A stretch of 64,000 bases of DNA from the NCBI RefSeq assembly GCF_014640075.1, contig NZ_BMGG01000004.1:195048-259047 (forward strand), given 5' to 3'. The notes beneath the pieces are model-generated. The model saw only the letters and a list, made by a program, of their open reading frames with translations. It searched no databases and was not told the origin of the DNA. Numbering within the stretch: the stretch's first letter is position 1; each line of letters opens with the position of its first letter. The stretch is from Chelatococcus reniformis. GTDB taxonomy: Bacteria; Pseudomonadota; Alphaproteobacteria; Rhizobiales; Beijerinckiaceae. A program made the translations under genes and the position numbers. Positions 1 to 9,414 of the stretch are shown in pieces.

Positions 1-3000
1 GGCGACCTGCCGGTCGAACAGGCCGGCGCCGATCTCGTTGTAGGACCCGGCGTTGGTGTAGACGAGGTCGGCGTCGACGAAGGGTCTCACATAGAACCCG
101 CCCAGGTCCCAGGTGTAGGCGGCGCGCAGGCGGCCGCCCAAGCCGTAGAGGTTCTGCGTGCCGAAGGCGACGCCGCCGATGCCGGCGAAGCTGGCGATGC
201 GGGTGCTGTCGAAGCTGCCGTAGTTGCCGGAGACGGCGGCGGCGAACAGCCAGTTGCCGATCTCGTACTTCAGGCTGAGGCCGGCCGAGCCGCTCTGGCC
301 GTCGATCTTGACGCGGCTGCCGGTGGCATCGGCGATGCGGCTGTCCTCGTAGGCGGCCGCGAAGCCCAGGAACCAGTTGGGGGCGATCCGCTTCTGGCCG
401 CCCAGGGCATAGGTGTAGACCGTGTCGTTGTAGCCGCCGGCGCCGTCGAAGCGGCCCTGGTTGAAGCGCTGGCCGCCGGCCTGGCCCCACAGGCACTCGC
501 CCTCGCGCAGCGAGGCGGTGCCGGTCTGGAACACCGGGCAGCTCATGGCCCGGTCGAGGCGCTGCTGGGTCAGCGCCACGTTCTCGGCGGCAGGGGCGTT
601 GATGGTCTCCGAGCGCAGTGCGCCGAGCACGCCGGTGTAGGCGCCGAGGTCGGCCGCGGCCAATGCCGCGAACACCGGTCCGAAGGCCCCGCCGCCGGCG
701 TTCCAGATCTGCTGGAGGTGGCCGGCGACCTGGCCGTCGCCGCCCCCCAAGCCGAATTCGGGCCGGTTGAAGGTGGCATCGACCGCCAGCGTGTAGGAAT
801 TGCCCTCCCGGGCCACATTGAAGTCGAAGACGTTGCGGCTGATGCCGGTGAGGGTGCCGGAGGCGATGCCGCCGACGTCGAGGAAGGCCAGGCGGCGCGG
901 CAGCAGGTTGCCGGTGCGCACGTCGACGCGGCCGTCGAGCTCGGCATTGCCGGCGACGCTCAGATGGTCGATGCGGCCGGCGCCGAAGTCGGCATCGAGG
1001 CGCAGCGTACCGTCGCGGCTCTGGGCGAAGTTGCCGGTGATGCGGGTTGTGCCGACGGTGTCGCGGCCGCCGATGACGACGGTGCCGGTGTTGACGACGT
1101 TGCCTTCCACCAGGCGGGCGTTCAGCGTGTTGTTGGAGTAGTTGTAGACGGTGCCGGCGGCGTTGCTGTCGGTGTTGTTGAGCAGCACGTCGCCGTCGAT
1201 GGTGCCGTAGTTGTAGACGTCGAGCACGCTGCCGGCGGCGGTGGAGCGATCGCCCACGTAGCGGACGGCGGCGCCGCCGTTGCCGCTGACATAGCCCGAC
1301 GACTGCACCGTGAGCGCGTTGTTGCGGCCGGCGGAGACGAGCACGCCGGCACCGCTGCCGTCGCTCGCGCCCTTCACCGTTCCGGCGACGTCGACCTGCA
1401 CCTGGCCGTTGCCGCTGGGCCCTTGGCTCTGGGCAAAGATGCCGACGCCTCCGGACCCGAGCGCATAGACCGCGCCGCTCTGGTTCACTGTGACGTTGCC
1501 GCCCGTCCCGCTACCGCCGTTGCCGGTCGATCCGGCGAAGGCGCCGCCGGCGTCGCCGCCGAGGCCGCCGCCGCCGCCGACCGATTGGGCGAACACGCCG
1601 ATCGCGTTGGTGCCGGACACCTGGATGGTGCCGTCGAAGCTGACGCCGACTGTGCCGCCGCCGCCGTGCGAGACACCGCCGGCTCCCGGCCGGTCGAAGG
1701 CCAGGGGACCGCTGGTATCGCCGCCCAGGCCGCCGCCGCCGCCGATCGACTGGGCGATGATGCCGTAGGCGCCGGCTCCCGTCGTGGTGATGTATGTTCC
1801 GGCGGTCGGGGCGACGTTGACGGTGCCGCCGTCCCCTCCCACTCCGCCGGCGCCGCCGAGGGCAAGTGACAGGATGTTGCCGCGGTCGCCGACCGTCGCC
1901 ATGCCGCCGCCGCCGCCGATCGACTGCGCCACAATGGCGTGCGCACGCTTTCCGTCCGTCGCGAGATTGAAGCCGCTGGCAATCGAGACGTCGCCGCCGT
2001 CACCGCCGGCGCCGCCGCTGCCGCCGACCACCAGGTTCAGCGCGACGCCGAGCTGGTTGTCGATGTCGTTGCTGGCACTTTGGGAGCCGATGCCGCCGCC
2101 GCCGCCGATCGATTGCGCGACGAGACCCATCGCATCCGTGCCGTGGGTGTAGGCGTTGAGCCAGCCGGTTGCCGAGACTGTGCCGCCACGATTGCCGTCT
2201 CCCGAGGCGCCCCCTCCCGTGGCGCCGATGACGAGGCGCCCGCTGGCGCTCGTGGAGCCATCCCCGGCCATGCCGCCGCCGCCGCCGATCGATTGCAGCA
2301 CCACGCCGTGCGCGAGCCGGCCCGCGGTCTCGATCCTGTTGTTGTTGTTGCTGTCGAAATTGGCGGTCACCGCGCCGCCCCGACCGCCGTCGCCGCCGGA
2401 ACCGCCGACGACCTCGTTCAGCGACGCCGTGGTCTTGGCATCGCTGATCGTCGAGGTGCCGCCCAAGCCGCCGCCGCCGCCGATCGATTGCGCCAGCAGC
2501 CCGATGGCGTGATGGCCTTGGGTCGAAATGGTGCCGGCGTGGGTCACTTCGACCTCGCCGCCGTCGCCGCCCTGGCCACCGCTGCCGCCGATGCTGACCG
2601 TGAAGTCGTAATTTTGCCAGATGATGTCGAGCGCCGAAAGGATGTTGCTGCCGGCGATGGCATTGCCGACCACCGAGCCGCCGATGCCGCCGCCGCCGCC
2701 GATCGACTGGGCAACCACGCCGATCGAGCCGGCCCCGGTGGTGGCGAGTTGGCCCGCCGTCGTGACCTTCGTCGTGCCGCCCTTGCCGCCCTCGCCGCCG
2801 GTCAGCCCGACGGTCACCGTGTCCGAGATCGACACGGTGATCGTCTCCCCGAAGCCGACCTTCTCGGTGAAGCCGGCCGACATGCCCGTCGAGGTGCCGC
2901 CGCCGCCGCCAATCGACTGGGCCACGATGCCGTAGGAGGTGGCGCCGCTGGTCGCGATCTGCGTGTCCACCCCGGCCGTCACCGTGGTGTCGCCGCCGTC

Positions 3001-6000
3001 GCCGCCGCCGCCGCCGAACCCGCCGACACCGATCTTACCCGTCAGGGCCGAAAAGCCGAAGGAACCGGAGGCCTTCGCCTTGGCGACGCCGCCGTTGCCG
3101 CCGCCGCCGCCGATCGACTGGGCGAGGATGGCGTGGGCCTGGTTCCCCGTCGTGGTCACCGCCGCCTGGTCGTACAGGTTCACGTTCGCCTGGGCGCCGT
3201 TGCCGCCCTCGCCGCCATCACCGCCGACTGCGACCGACAGGTCGCCGCCGAAGACGCCGGCGCCGAGGCCGGAGGTCATGGCGTAAGTCCAGGCATTCTT
3301 GGCGTAGCCGCCGCCGCCGCCGATGGATTGAGCGACGATGCCGTGCGAGCCGTCGCCATAGGTTGAGACGGACGTGTTGCCGCGCAAGTTGACGTCGACG
3401 TTGTCGCCGTTGCCGCCGCCGCCGCCGCTACCGCCGACCGAGACGGTGGCCGTCAGCGAGACAGGCACATAGACGGGAATCGACTGGGCGATCGCCGCCG
3501 CCATGGCGCGCCCGCCGGTGCCTCCGCCGCCACCCACCGATTGTGCGAGGACACCGATCGAGTCGGAGATCTCTGCGGCGGGGTCGGAGGACTGGCCGGT
3601 GGTGATCGCGCTGTCGGTGAGATCGACGGTGACCGTATCGGCCGCACCGCCACCGCCGCCCTTGCCACCCAGGGCCACCCCGGATGAAAAGACGAGATTG
3701 GCATCGGCGGCGTAGGCCGAGCCGCCGACCCCGCCGCCGCCGCCGATCGATTGGGCGGCGATGCCGATGGAATCGGAATTCTGGGTGAGGATGGTCAGGT
3801 TCTTGAACCCGACCCGGACGTCGTTGCCGTCGCCGCCGCCACTGCTGTCGCCGCCGATCTGCAAACTCAGGAAATTGAGGACGCCGGCGCCGATGGCGTT
3901 GCCGCCGCTGCCGCCGCCGCCGCCGATCGACTGAGCCAGAATGCCGTAGGCGTGCTCGCCCGAGGTTGCGATGTAAGGCGTGCCGGTGCCGGCGCCGCTG
4001 GCGGGATCGATGTTGCCGACCCTGACGTCGTTGCCGTTGCCGGCGCTGCCGCCGCTGCCACCGACGCCGACGGCGGGAATGAGGACGCTGAAGTCGAGCG
4101 TGTTGCCGCCATCGCCACCGCCAGCGCCGATCGATTGGGCGGTCACGCCGTTCGCCCAGGCACCCGAGGTGACGACGCTGCCGGCGAGGCCGACATCGAC
4201 GTTGCCGCCATTGCCGCCGGCGCCGCCGTCGCTGCCGACGGAGATGATGCCGAAGGTGCCGGCGCCGCTGCCGCCACCGCCGCCGATGGACTGGGCCAGG
4301 ATGCCGGTGGCGGCGTCGCCGCCGGTCTGCATCGCGCCGCTGTGAACCACCGTGACGTCGCCGGCATCGCCGCCGCCGCCCGCCGAGCCGCCGATGGTCA
4401 GCTTGCCACCGCCGAGCGTGCCCGCATCGCCACCGCCACCGCTGATCGACTGGGCGACGATGCCGCGGGAGCCAAACCCTCGGGTCAGGATCGTGCCGAA
4501 GTTGCTGACGTCGACCGCCCCGCCGTTGCCGCCACTGCCGCCGTCGCCGCCCAGTTCGAGGATCACGCCGACGGGGATGTCGCCGGTGCCGCCGCTGCCC
4601 GCGACCGATTGGGCGAGAATGCCGTGGGACACGGCCCCGTAGGTCTGGATCAGCCCGCTGCTGCCGACACTGACGGCGCCGCCATCGCCGCCGTTGCCGC
4701 CGTTGCCGCCGCTGCCGCCCAGGATGGCCACGAAGTCGCCGCCGGTGCCGCCGCCGCCGCCGATCGAATGCAGGGCGATCGCCGACGAGAAGTTACCGTG
4801 CGTGGTGATCGTGGTGATCGTGGTGTCGCTGGTCGAGCCGAAGCTGACGCTGCCGCCGTTACCGCCGTAGCCACCGCCGCCGGTCTGGCCGACGAGGGCG
4901 GTGTTGTCGCCACCGTCGCCCCCGGACCCGCCGACACTCTGGCCGAGCACGCCATAGCCGGCGGCGCCATTCGTTGCGATGGAGGCGCTGTCGAGCATCG
5001 TGACCTGGACGGCACCGCCGTCTCCGCCGTTGCCGCCGGAGCTGTTGCGATCGCCATCCTCGCCATCGCCGCCGGCACCACCCTTGCTGCGTACGACGAC
5101 CCCCGCCACGTTGTCGCCGACGGCGCTGACGACGCCGCTTCCCTGCAGCAGGATGCTGGTCAGGCCGGAGCCGCCACCGGAGGTGTCGCCGGCGTTGCCG
5201 CCGTTGCCGCCCTTGTTGCTGTTCGGGCCCTTGCCGCCGTCGCCGCCCTGGCTGATCGCCACGATGCCGCCGGAGAGGCCGGCGACCGGGCTCTGCGATT
5301 GCACCGTGATGTTGCCCGACGAGGTAACTTGCACCTGATAGCCGGCTTCGCCCTTGCCGCCGCCATCGCTGGGATCCTCGGAATCGGTGCCGTCCCCGCC
5401 CGAGCTCAGGGCATAGATGCCACGCACGCCGCCGGGCGTGCCGTCGCCGCCGTTCCAGTAGACCCCCACCGTGCCGGTGTTGCCGATGGTGATGTTGCCG
5501 CCGGTGCCGCCGGCGCCGTTGTCGTCGCCGCCCTCGTTGCCGCGCGACTGCGCCGCGATGCCGTAGGCGAAGCTGTTGCCGGCGAGGAAGCTGCCGGCAC
5601 TACCCAGGTTCACATCGCCCGCATTGGTCAGCGAGATGTCCTTGGCGTCGCCGCTGTTGCCGCCCTTCTGGTTGCCCGTGATGGCATCGTTCTGGTCGCC
5701 GCCCTGGCCCGCCCGGGCTTCGGCGAAGATGCCGACGCCGCCGTCGGGCAGGCGCTGGGTGATGCTCACCGAGCCGTTGTTGACGACTTTGACGGCGAGG
5801 GCCGCATCACCGCTGGCGCCGTCGCCGATGTGGCCGCCATCGCCACCGCGTCCGCCATCGGCACCGTTGTCGTCGGGCTCCTTGCCGTCGCCGCCGTGAC
5901 TGCGGACGTAGAGGCCGTAGATCGCGTCGCTCGACGTGCCGCCGATGGCGATGCTGCCATTGTTGGTGACCACCAGATTGCCGCCGTCGCCGCCGTCGGC

Positions 6001-6336
6001 GTCGCTCGACGAGCCGTCGTGGCCGGTGCTGGTGAGGTAGAGCCCCCACCATTGGCTGCTGGAGATGCTGAACGTGCCGTTGTTGGTGAGCGTGTAATCG
6101 GGGCCGCGGTCGCCCGAGCCGTCGCCCTCGCCCTGGAGCGGGGATGACGACGTATAGGTGCCTGAGCCGATGGTGCACGACGCGTGGGACGACGAGGGCG
6201 TCGAGCAGTTCGCGGACTGTGCGAAGGCGGGTGCCGCCGCCAGAAGCGCTGCCAGCGACGCGGACGACAGCAGGCCGGCGCGACCGGCGCCGATCTCCAG
6301 GCGCCGCGCCCTGCGGCTCGCAAGGACGTTCGTCAT
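1..6336 (-). CDS. Giant autotransporter adhesin with AQSIGGGGG repeats (3' end beyond window)
   Basis: One minus-strand frame stays open for 2112 codons from the ATG at 6336 to the window edge with no stop. The N terminus has a basic region, a hydrophobic segment and a likely signal-peptidase site (APAFA|QSANC), so export is expected. Residues about 80-450 are Gly/Asp/Asn-rich; about 450-1620 carry a regularly spaced repeat ending in AQSIGGGGG; about 1700-1900 look like a beta-helical stem. From about 1960 on, aromatic-rich alternating strands (WGQAGG, WFLGFAAAYEDS, YVRPFVDADLVY) look like the start of an outer-membrane autotransporter barrel, whose end lies before base 1. A GGGGG run 8 bases upstream of the ATG may serve as ribosome site. 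By family it should be a type V secreted surface protein; its ligand cannot be told. It is the only gene of this type here and has no operon partner. Confidence 0.9.
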   Translation of the reverse strand, partial: MTNVLASRRARRLEIGAGRAGLLSSASLAALLAAAPAFAQSANCSTPSSSHASCTIGSGTYTSSSPLQGEGDGSGDRGPDYTLTNNGTFSISSSQWWGLYLTSTGHDGSSSDADGGDGGNLVVTNNGSIAIGGTSSDAIYGLYVRSHGGDGKEPDDNGADGGRGGDGGHIGDGASGDAALAVKVVNNGSVSITQRLPDGGVGIFAEARAGQGGDQNDAITGNQKGGNSGDAKDISLTNAGDVNLGSAGSFLAGNSFAYGIAAQSRGNEGGDDNGAGGTGGNITIGNTGTVGVYWNGGDGTPGGVRGIYALSSGGDGTDSEDPSDGGGKGEAGYQVQVTSSGNITVQSQSPVAGLSGGIVAISQGGDGGKGPNSNKGGNGGNAGDTSGGGSGLTSILLQGSGVVSAVGDNVAGVVVRSKGGAGGDGEDGDRNSSGGNGGDGGAVQVTMLDSASIATNGAAGYGVLGQSVGGSGGDGGDNTALVGQTGGGGYGGNGGSVSFGSTSDTTITTITTHGNFSSAIALHSIGGGGGTGGDFVAILGGSGGNGGNGGDGGAVSVGSSGLIQTYGAVSHGILAQSVAGSGGTGDIPVGVILELGGDGGSGGNGGAVDVSNFGTILTRGFGSRGIVAQSISGGGGDAGTLGGGKLTIGGSAGGGGDAGDVTVVHSGAMQTGGDAATGILAQSIGGGGGSGAGTFGIISVGSDGGAGGNGGNVDVGLAGSVVTSGAWANGVTAQSIGAGGGDGGNTLDFSVLIPAVGVGGSGGSAGNGNDVRVGNIDPASGAGTGTPYIATSGEHAYGILAQSIGGGGGSGGNAIGAGVLNFLSLQIGGDSSGGGDGNDVRVGFKNLTILTQNSDSIGIAAQSIGGGGGVGGSAYAADANLVFSSGVALGGKGGGGGAADTVTVDLTDSAITTGQSSDPAAEISDSIGVLAQSVGGGGGTGGRAMAAAIAQSIPVYVPVSLTATVSVGGSGGGGGNGDNVDVNLRGNTSVSTYGDGSHGIVAQSIGGGGGYAKNAWTYAMTSGLGAGVFGGDLSVAVGGDGGEGGNGAQANVNLYDQAAVTTTGNQAHAILAQSIGGGGGNGGVAKAKASGSFGFSALTGKIGVGGFGGGGGDGGDTTVTAGVDTQIATSGATSYGIVAQSIGGGGGTSTGMSAGFTEKVGFGETITVSISDTVTVGLTGGEGGKGGTTKVTTAGQLATTGAGSIGVVAQSIGGGGGIGGSVVGNAIAGSNILSALDIIWQNYDFTVSIGGSGGQGGDGGEVEVTHAGTISTQGHHAIGLLAQSIGGGGGLGGTSTISDAKTTASLNEVVGGSGGDGGRGGAVTANFDSNNNNRIETAGRLAHGVVLQSIGGGGGMAGDGSTSASGRLVIGATGGGASGDGNRGGTVSATGWLNAYTHGTDAMGLVAQSIGGGGGIGSQSASNDIDNQLGVALNLVVGGSGGAGGDGGDVSIASGFNLATDGKRAHAIVAQSIGGGGGMATVGDRGNILSLALGGAGGVGGDGGTVNVAPTAGTYITTTGAGAYGIIAQSIGGGGGLGGDTSGPLAFDRPGAGGVSHGGGGTVGVSFDGTIQVSGTNAIGVFAQSVGGGGGLGGDAGGAFAGSTGNGGSGTGGNVTVNQSGAVYALGSGGVGIFAQSQGPSGNGQVQVDVAGTVKGASDGSGAGVLVSAGRNNALTVQSSGYVSGNGGAAVRYVGDRSTAAGSVLDVYNYGTIDGDVLLNNTDSNAAGTVYNYSNNTLNARLVEGNVVNTGTVVIGGRDTVGTTRITGNFAQSRDGTLRLDADFGAGRIDHLSVAGNAELDGRVDVRTGNLLPRRLAFLDVGGIASGTLTGISRNVFDFNVAREGNSYTLAVDATFNRPEFGLGGGDGQVAGHLQQIWNAGGGAFGPVFAALAAADLGAYTGVLGALRSETINAPAAENVALTQQRLDRAMSCPVFQTGTASLREGECLWGQAGGQRFNQGRFDGAGGYNDTVYTYALGGQKRIAPNWFLGFAAAYEDSRIADATGSRVKIDGQSGSAGLSLKYEIGNWLFAAAVSGNYGSFDSTRIASFAGIGGVAFGTQNLYGLGGRLRAAYTWDLGGFYVRPFVDADLVYTNAGSYNEIGAGLFDRQVA
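1550..4960 (-). repeat. Tandem protein-level repeat array inside the autotransporter
   Basis: The encoded block G-I-x-A-Q-S-I-G-G-G-G-G recurs about every 60-70 residues: 12 copies have the exact QSIGGGGG core and about seven are variants (QSVGGGGG, QSISGGGG, QSIGAGGG, HSIGGGGG). On the plus strand it appears as a CCGCCGCCGCCGCCGATCGA-like run roughly every 200 bases. Segments between the cores differ in length and sequence but keep a Gly-Gly-x-Gly-Gly-x-Gly pattern followed by a short beta strand. Similar DNA in tandem makes copy-number change by recombination or slippage plausible. Confidence 0.85.
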
Positions 6337-6636
6337 GTCGTGATGCCCCCATGCTACCAGGAACGCGAAGCCGCGCGCGACAGCCGCCCTGGTTCCCCAC
6401 ACCGGGCGGTAGCAACATGGTTTCGGGCAGGTCAACGCGAAGTCGATGAACCGGCAGCAGAGCTCGATGAAGCGGCGTATTTGCCGGCAAAATCTAATAG
6501 TGCAGCTCCTGGCGCCCGGTGTTCCTACCGGACGACAGCAAATTCCGCAGCTGTCCGAGCAACCTCGTCGCTGGGGCCACCGACAGCGGATCTCGGTCCG
6601 GATGGACGCATTCGATCAGCTCAACGCGGCTGCCGT
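6337..6636. other. Intergenic region upstream of the autotransporter, no gene recognised
   Basis: About 300 bases separate the autotransporter start from the first RIME-like element. Open frames cross it, but none has a recognisable domain or a good ribosome site. It should hold the autotransporter promoter and 5' leader. GCTACC near 6354 and GGTAGC near 6408 could pair and give a structured leader, but this is weak evidence. Confidence 0.4.
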
Positions 6637-6739
6637 TAGAGCATTTCCGCGTTTCTTAGAATCGCGAAAATGCACTATCTATTTGTTTTACCGCCTTTTC
6701 TTCACGCGCACCGGCGTCCGCTTCGCTCGAAGCGCTCTA
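6637..6739. repeat. RIME-like intergenic element, copy 1
   Basis: A 103-base element bounded by TAGAGC and GCTCTA, matching three others at 22437, 50332 and 53513. It is the most diverged copy: the first hairpin's right arm is AAAATGCAC rather than GAAATGCTC. The right-hand GCTCTA, read on the minus strand, gives the TAG stop of the fumarylacetoacetase gene. Size and two-palindrome structure resemble the RIME elements described in rhizobia. Confidence 0.8.
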
Positions 6740-8047
6740 GCGTGCGGCGAGCACCATGCCGCAACACTCGCCGAAGCCGATCGGTACGAAGCCGTCACGG
6801 CGCGCGTGAGCGCGCAGGATCACCTCGTCCCCATCCTCCAGGTAGCGGCGCTCCTCGCCGGTGACGAGGCGCATCGGTGCCCTGCCGCCCTGGGTCATCT
6901 CCAGCAGGCTCCCCAGCCCCGTCGGCTCCGGGGCCGAGATCGTGCCGGAGCCGAGGAAATCCCCGGGCCGGAGGTTGCAGCCGTTGCTGGTCTGGTGGGC
7001 CACCAGCTGCGCCGCCGTCCAATACATGTGGCGGGTGCTGCTCTGGCTCAGGCGGACCGGCGCGTGGCCGCTCTCGCGCAGCAGGGGCGTCGTCAGATAA
7101 ACCTCGAGATCGAGGGCCAGCGCCCCGGTCTGCTGGTCATCCGCGTCGGCAAGGTAAGGCAGTGGCGCCGGATCGCTCGCGGGGCGCGGCGGTTGCGCTG
7201 TGCGGAACGGGGCGAGCGCCTCGGGCGTGATCACCCAGGGCGACAGTGTGCTGCCGAAGTTCTTGGCCAGGAAGGGCCCGAGCGGCTGGTATTCCCAGGC
7301 CTGGATGTCGCGCGCCGACCAGTCGTTGAGCAGGCAGAAGCCGGCGATGTGCTCGCCGGCCTCGGCAACGGGAATGGGCGAGCCCAGGGCATTGCCGGGG
7401 CCGATCCAGATGCCGAGCTCCAGCTCGAAGTCCAGGTTGCGGCAGGGGCCGAAGCTTGGTGCGGCCTCGTCCGGCGCCTTGCGCTGGCCGTGGGGCCGAT
7501 GCAGTGCGGTCCCTGACGGCACCAGCGAGGAGGTGCGCCCGTGATAGCCGATCGGCACGTATTTGTAGTTCGGCAGCAGCGGGTTGTCCGGGCGGAACAC
7601 CCTGCCGACGTTGGTGGCGTGATGGATGCCGACGTAAAAGTCGGTGTAGTCGCCGACGCGGGCTGGCAGATGCAGCGTGCAAGGGGCGGCCTCATGCAGC
7701 AGGGGCCGCAACTGGTCGGCGGCACCGCTGCCGTCGGTCAGGAGCTCGCTCAGGCGCGCCCGTAGCGCCCGCCGCGGCCCGGCGCCGAGGGCGAAGAGCC
7801 CGTTCAGGGCCGCGCCGGCGGCCGCCTGCGCGGCGCGCGCCGTCTCACCGGAGAGCAGCCCGGTGTCGGCCAGGGCCTCAAGGTCGAGGATACTGTCGCC
7901 GATGGCGACGCCGGCCCGCGGGCCGCTGTCGTCCGGGGGCGTGAAGATGCCGAGCGGCAGGTTCTGCACAGGGAAGTCCGGATGGCCGTCGGCCGACGCC
8001 ACCCAGCTGCGGCGGCCCGGATCGTGGGTCTCGTCGATCTGAGCCAT
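6737..8047 (-). CDS. fahA: Fumarylacetoacetase
   Basis: Cleaves 4-fumarylacetoacetate to fumarate and acetoacetate, the last step of homogentisate breakdown in the cytoplasm. The 436-residue protein matches the full-length enzyme: N-terminal SH3-like part (FPVQNLPLGIF), then catalytic signatures DYTDFYVGIHHATNVG (metal Asp and catalytic His), LELGIWIG (metal Glu) and LNDWSARDIQAWEYQPLG. The ATG at 8047 lies 2 bases after the hmgA stop, so the two genes are probably translationally coupled. It is the last gene of the operon, and its TAG stop is provided by the RIME-like element. Confidence 0.96.
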   Translation of the reverse strand: MAQIDETHDPGRRSWVASADGHPDFPVQNLPLGIFTPPDDSGPRAGVAIGDSILDLEALADTGLLSGETARAAQAAAGAALNGLFALGAGPRRALRARLSELLTDGSGAADQLRPLLHEAAPCTLHLPARVGDYTDFYVGIHHATNVGRVFRPDNPLLPNYKYVPIGYHGRTSSLVPSGTALHRPHGQRKAPDEAAPSFGPCRNLDFELELGIWIGPGNALGSPIPVAEAGEHIAGFCLLNDWSARDIQAWEYQPLGPFLAKNFGSTLSPWVITPEALAPFRTAQPPRPASDPAPLPYLADADDQQTGALALDLEVYLTTPLLRESGHAPVRLSQSSTRHMYWTAAQLVAHQTSNGCNLRPGDFLGSGTISAPEPTGLGSLLEMTQGGRAPMRLVTGEERRYLEDGDEVILRAHARRDGFVPIGFGECCGMVLAAR

Positions 8048-8049
8048 GG

Positions 8050-9399
8050 TCAGGGCCGGGTCGGATCGAAGGTCTTGCGCAGCTCCTGGCCGTAGCGGCC
8101 ATAGCCCGTCTGCCGCTCGGCGGCGTTGGCCGCGAACGCCGTCACCCGCTGGGGAAAGCGCGTCTCGAACATGAAGGCCATCGTGCCCTCCAGCTTGTGC
8201 GGCTTGAGCTCGACGGAGCTCGCCTTCTCGAAGGCCTCCACGTCGGGCCCGTGCGGCAGCAGTGTGTTGTGCAGCGAGATGCCGCCCGGCACGAAGCCGT
8301 GGGGCTTGGCGTCGTATTGGCCGTAGACCAGCCCCATGAACTCGCTCATCACGTTCATGTGGTACCAGGGGGGCCGGAAGGTATTCTCCGCCACCAGCCA
8401 GCGGTCGCAGAAGACGACGAAGTCGACGTTGGCGGTGCCGGGCGTCTCCGACGGCGACGTCAGCACCGTGAAGATGGACGGGTCGGCGTGGTCGTAGAGG
8501 ACCGGTCCGACCGGCGAATAGCGGCGCAGGTCGTATTTGTAGGGGTAATAGTTGCCGTGCCAGGCGACGACGTCGAGCGGCGAATGCGCGATGTCGGCAG
8601 CCCATAGCGCGCCGCTCCATTTCACGAACAGGCGCGAGGGGGCGTCCCGGTCCTCGTAGGCGGCGACGGGTGTCAGGAAATCGCGCTGGTTGGCCAGGCA
8701 GTTGGCGCCGATGGGGCCGCGCTCGGGCAAGGTGAAGGCGCCGCCGTAGTTCTCGCAGATGTAGCCGCGCGCCGGGCCGCGCTTGAGCTCGACGCGCAGT
8801 TTGACGCCGCGCGGGATGACGGCGATCTCGCCGGGCTCGATGTCGATGCGGCCGAACTCGGTAGCGAGCCGCAGCTCGCCCTCCTGCGGCACGAACAGCA
8901 TCTCGCCGTCGGCATTGTAGAAATAGTCGTTCTCCATGGAGCGCGTCACCAGGTAGACGTGCGCGCCCATGCCGGCGTGGCTGCCGGCGTCGCCGGCGGT
9001 CGTAATGGTCCGCACGGCGTCGATGAAGCTTAGCGCCTCGTTGGGGATGGGGAAGGGATCCCAGCGCAGCGGCGCGATCGGGGTGTCCACCTCGGCCGCC
9101 GGCGCCGTGCGCCAGAGGCCCTTGTCGACCTTGCGGAACTCGCCCCAGTGGGCGACCGTCGGCCGGATCCGGTAGAGCCATGAGCGCTCGTTGGTGGTGC
9201 GCGGTGCCGTGAACGGCGAGCCCGACAGTTGCTCGGCATAGAGGCCGTAGGGGCAACGCTGCGGCGAGTTGCGGCCGATCGGCAGGGCGCCGGGCAGCGC
9301 CTCCGTCTCGAAGCCATTGCCGAAGCCCGACAGGTATTCGAGGTCATTGCCGCCGGCCGCCGAGCCGGCGGCGAAAGCGGGGCGCACGGTGACGTTCAT
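8050..9399 (-). CDS. hmgA: Homogentisate 1,2-dioxygenase
   Basis: Opens the homogentisate ring to 4-maleylacetoacetate using Fe(II). The 449 residues begin with the family signature [19 protein letters not shown]. The iron-site block is intact: [13 protein letters not shown] followed by [15 protein letters not shown] supplies the His and Glu ligands. I chose the ATG at 9399 (MNVTVRP) because GGAGG lies 5-6 bases upstream; an in-frame start 5 codons earlier has no such site. The gene sits 15 bases after the MBL-fold gene and directly before fahA. Confidence 0.97.
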   Translation of the reverse strand: MNVTVRPAFAAGSAAGGNDLEYLSGFGNGFETEALPGALPIGRNSPQRCPYGLYAEQLSGSPFTAPRTTNERSWLYRIRPTVAHWGEFRKVDKGLWRTAPAAEVDTPIAPLRWDPFPIPNEALSFIDAVRTITTAGDAGSHAGMGAHVYLVTRSMENDYFYNADGEMLFVPQEGELRLATEFGRIDIEPGEIAVIPRGVKLRVELKRGPARGYICENYGGAFTLPERGPIGANCLANQRDFLTPVAAYEDRDAPSRLFVKWSGALWAADIAHSPLDVVAWHGNYYPYKYDLRRYSPVGPVLYDHADPSIFTVLTSPSETPGTANVDFVVFCDRWLVAENTFRPPWYHMNVMSEFMGLVYGQYDAKPHGFVPGGISLHNTLLPHGPDVEAFEKASSVELKPHKLEGTMAFMFETRFPQRVTAFAANAAERQTGYGRYGQELRKTFDPTRP

Positions 9400-9414
9400 G
9401 GGGGCCTCCAGCAC

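Noticed and set aside
1550-4960. Regularly spaced GC-rich repeats that might suggest a CRISPR array or satellite DNA
   Set aside because: Repeat units are in frame with the autotransporter, differ in spacing and encode a known protein repeat; spacers are coding sequence.
718-6147. Long open frames on the plus strand (for example 3751-6147 and 1939-3366) rich in Ala, Asp and Val or Pro
   Set aside because: They are antisense to the autotransporter. Their openness follows from its GGC/GGN-rich repeats; no ribosome site or domain is seen, and the minus frame has a signal peptide and barrel.
6446-7516. 356-codon open frame on the plus strand across the intergenic region and fahA
   Set aside because: Mostly antisense to fahA, runs through a RIME-like element and encodes no recognisable domain.
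6737-9256. 839-codon frame covering fahA and part of hmgA
   Set aside because: The upstream half is out of frame with hmgA, which is clearly real; the FahA domain starts at 8047.
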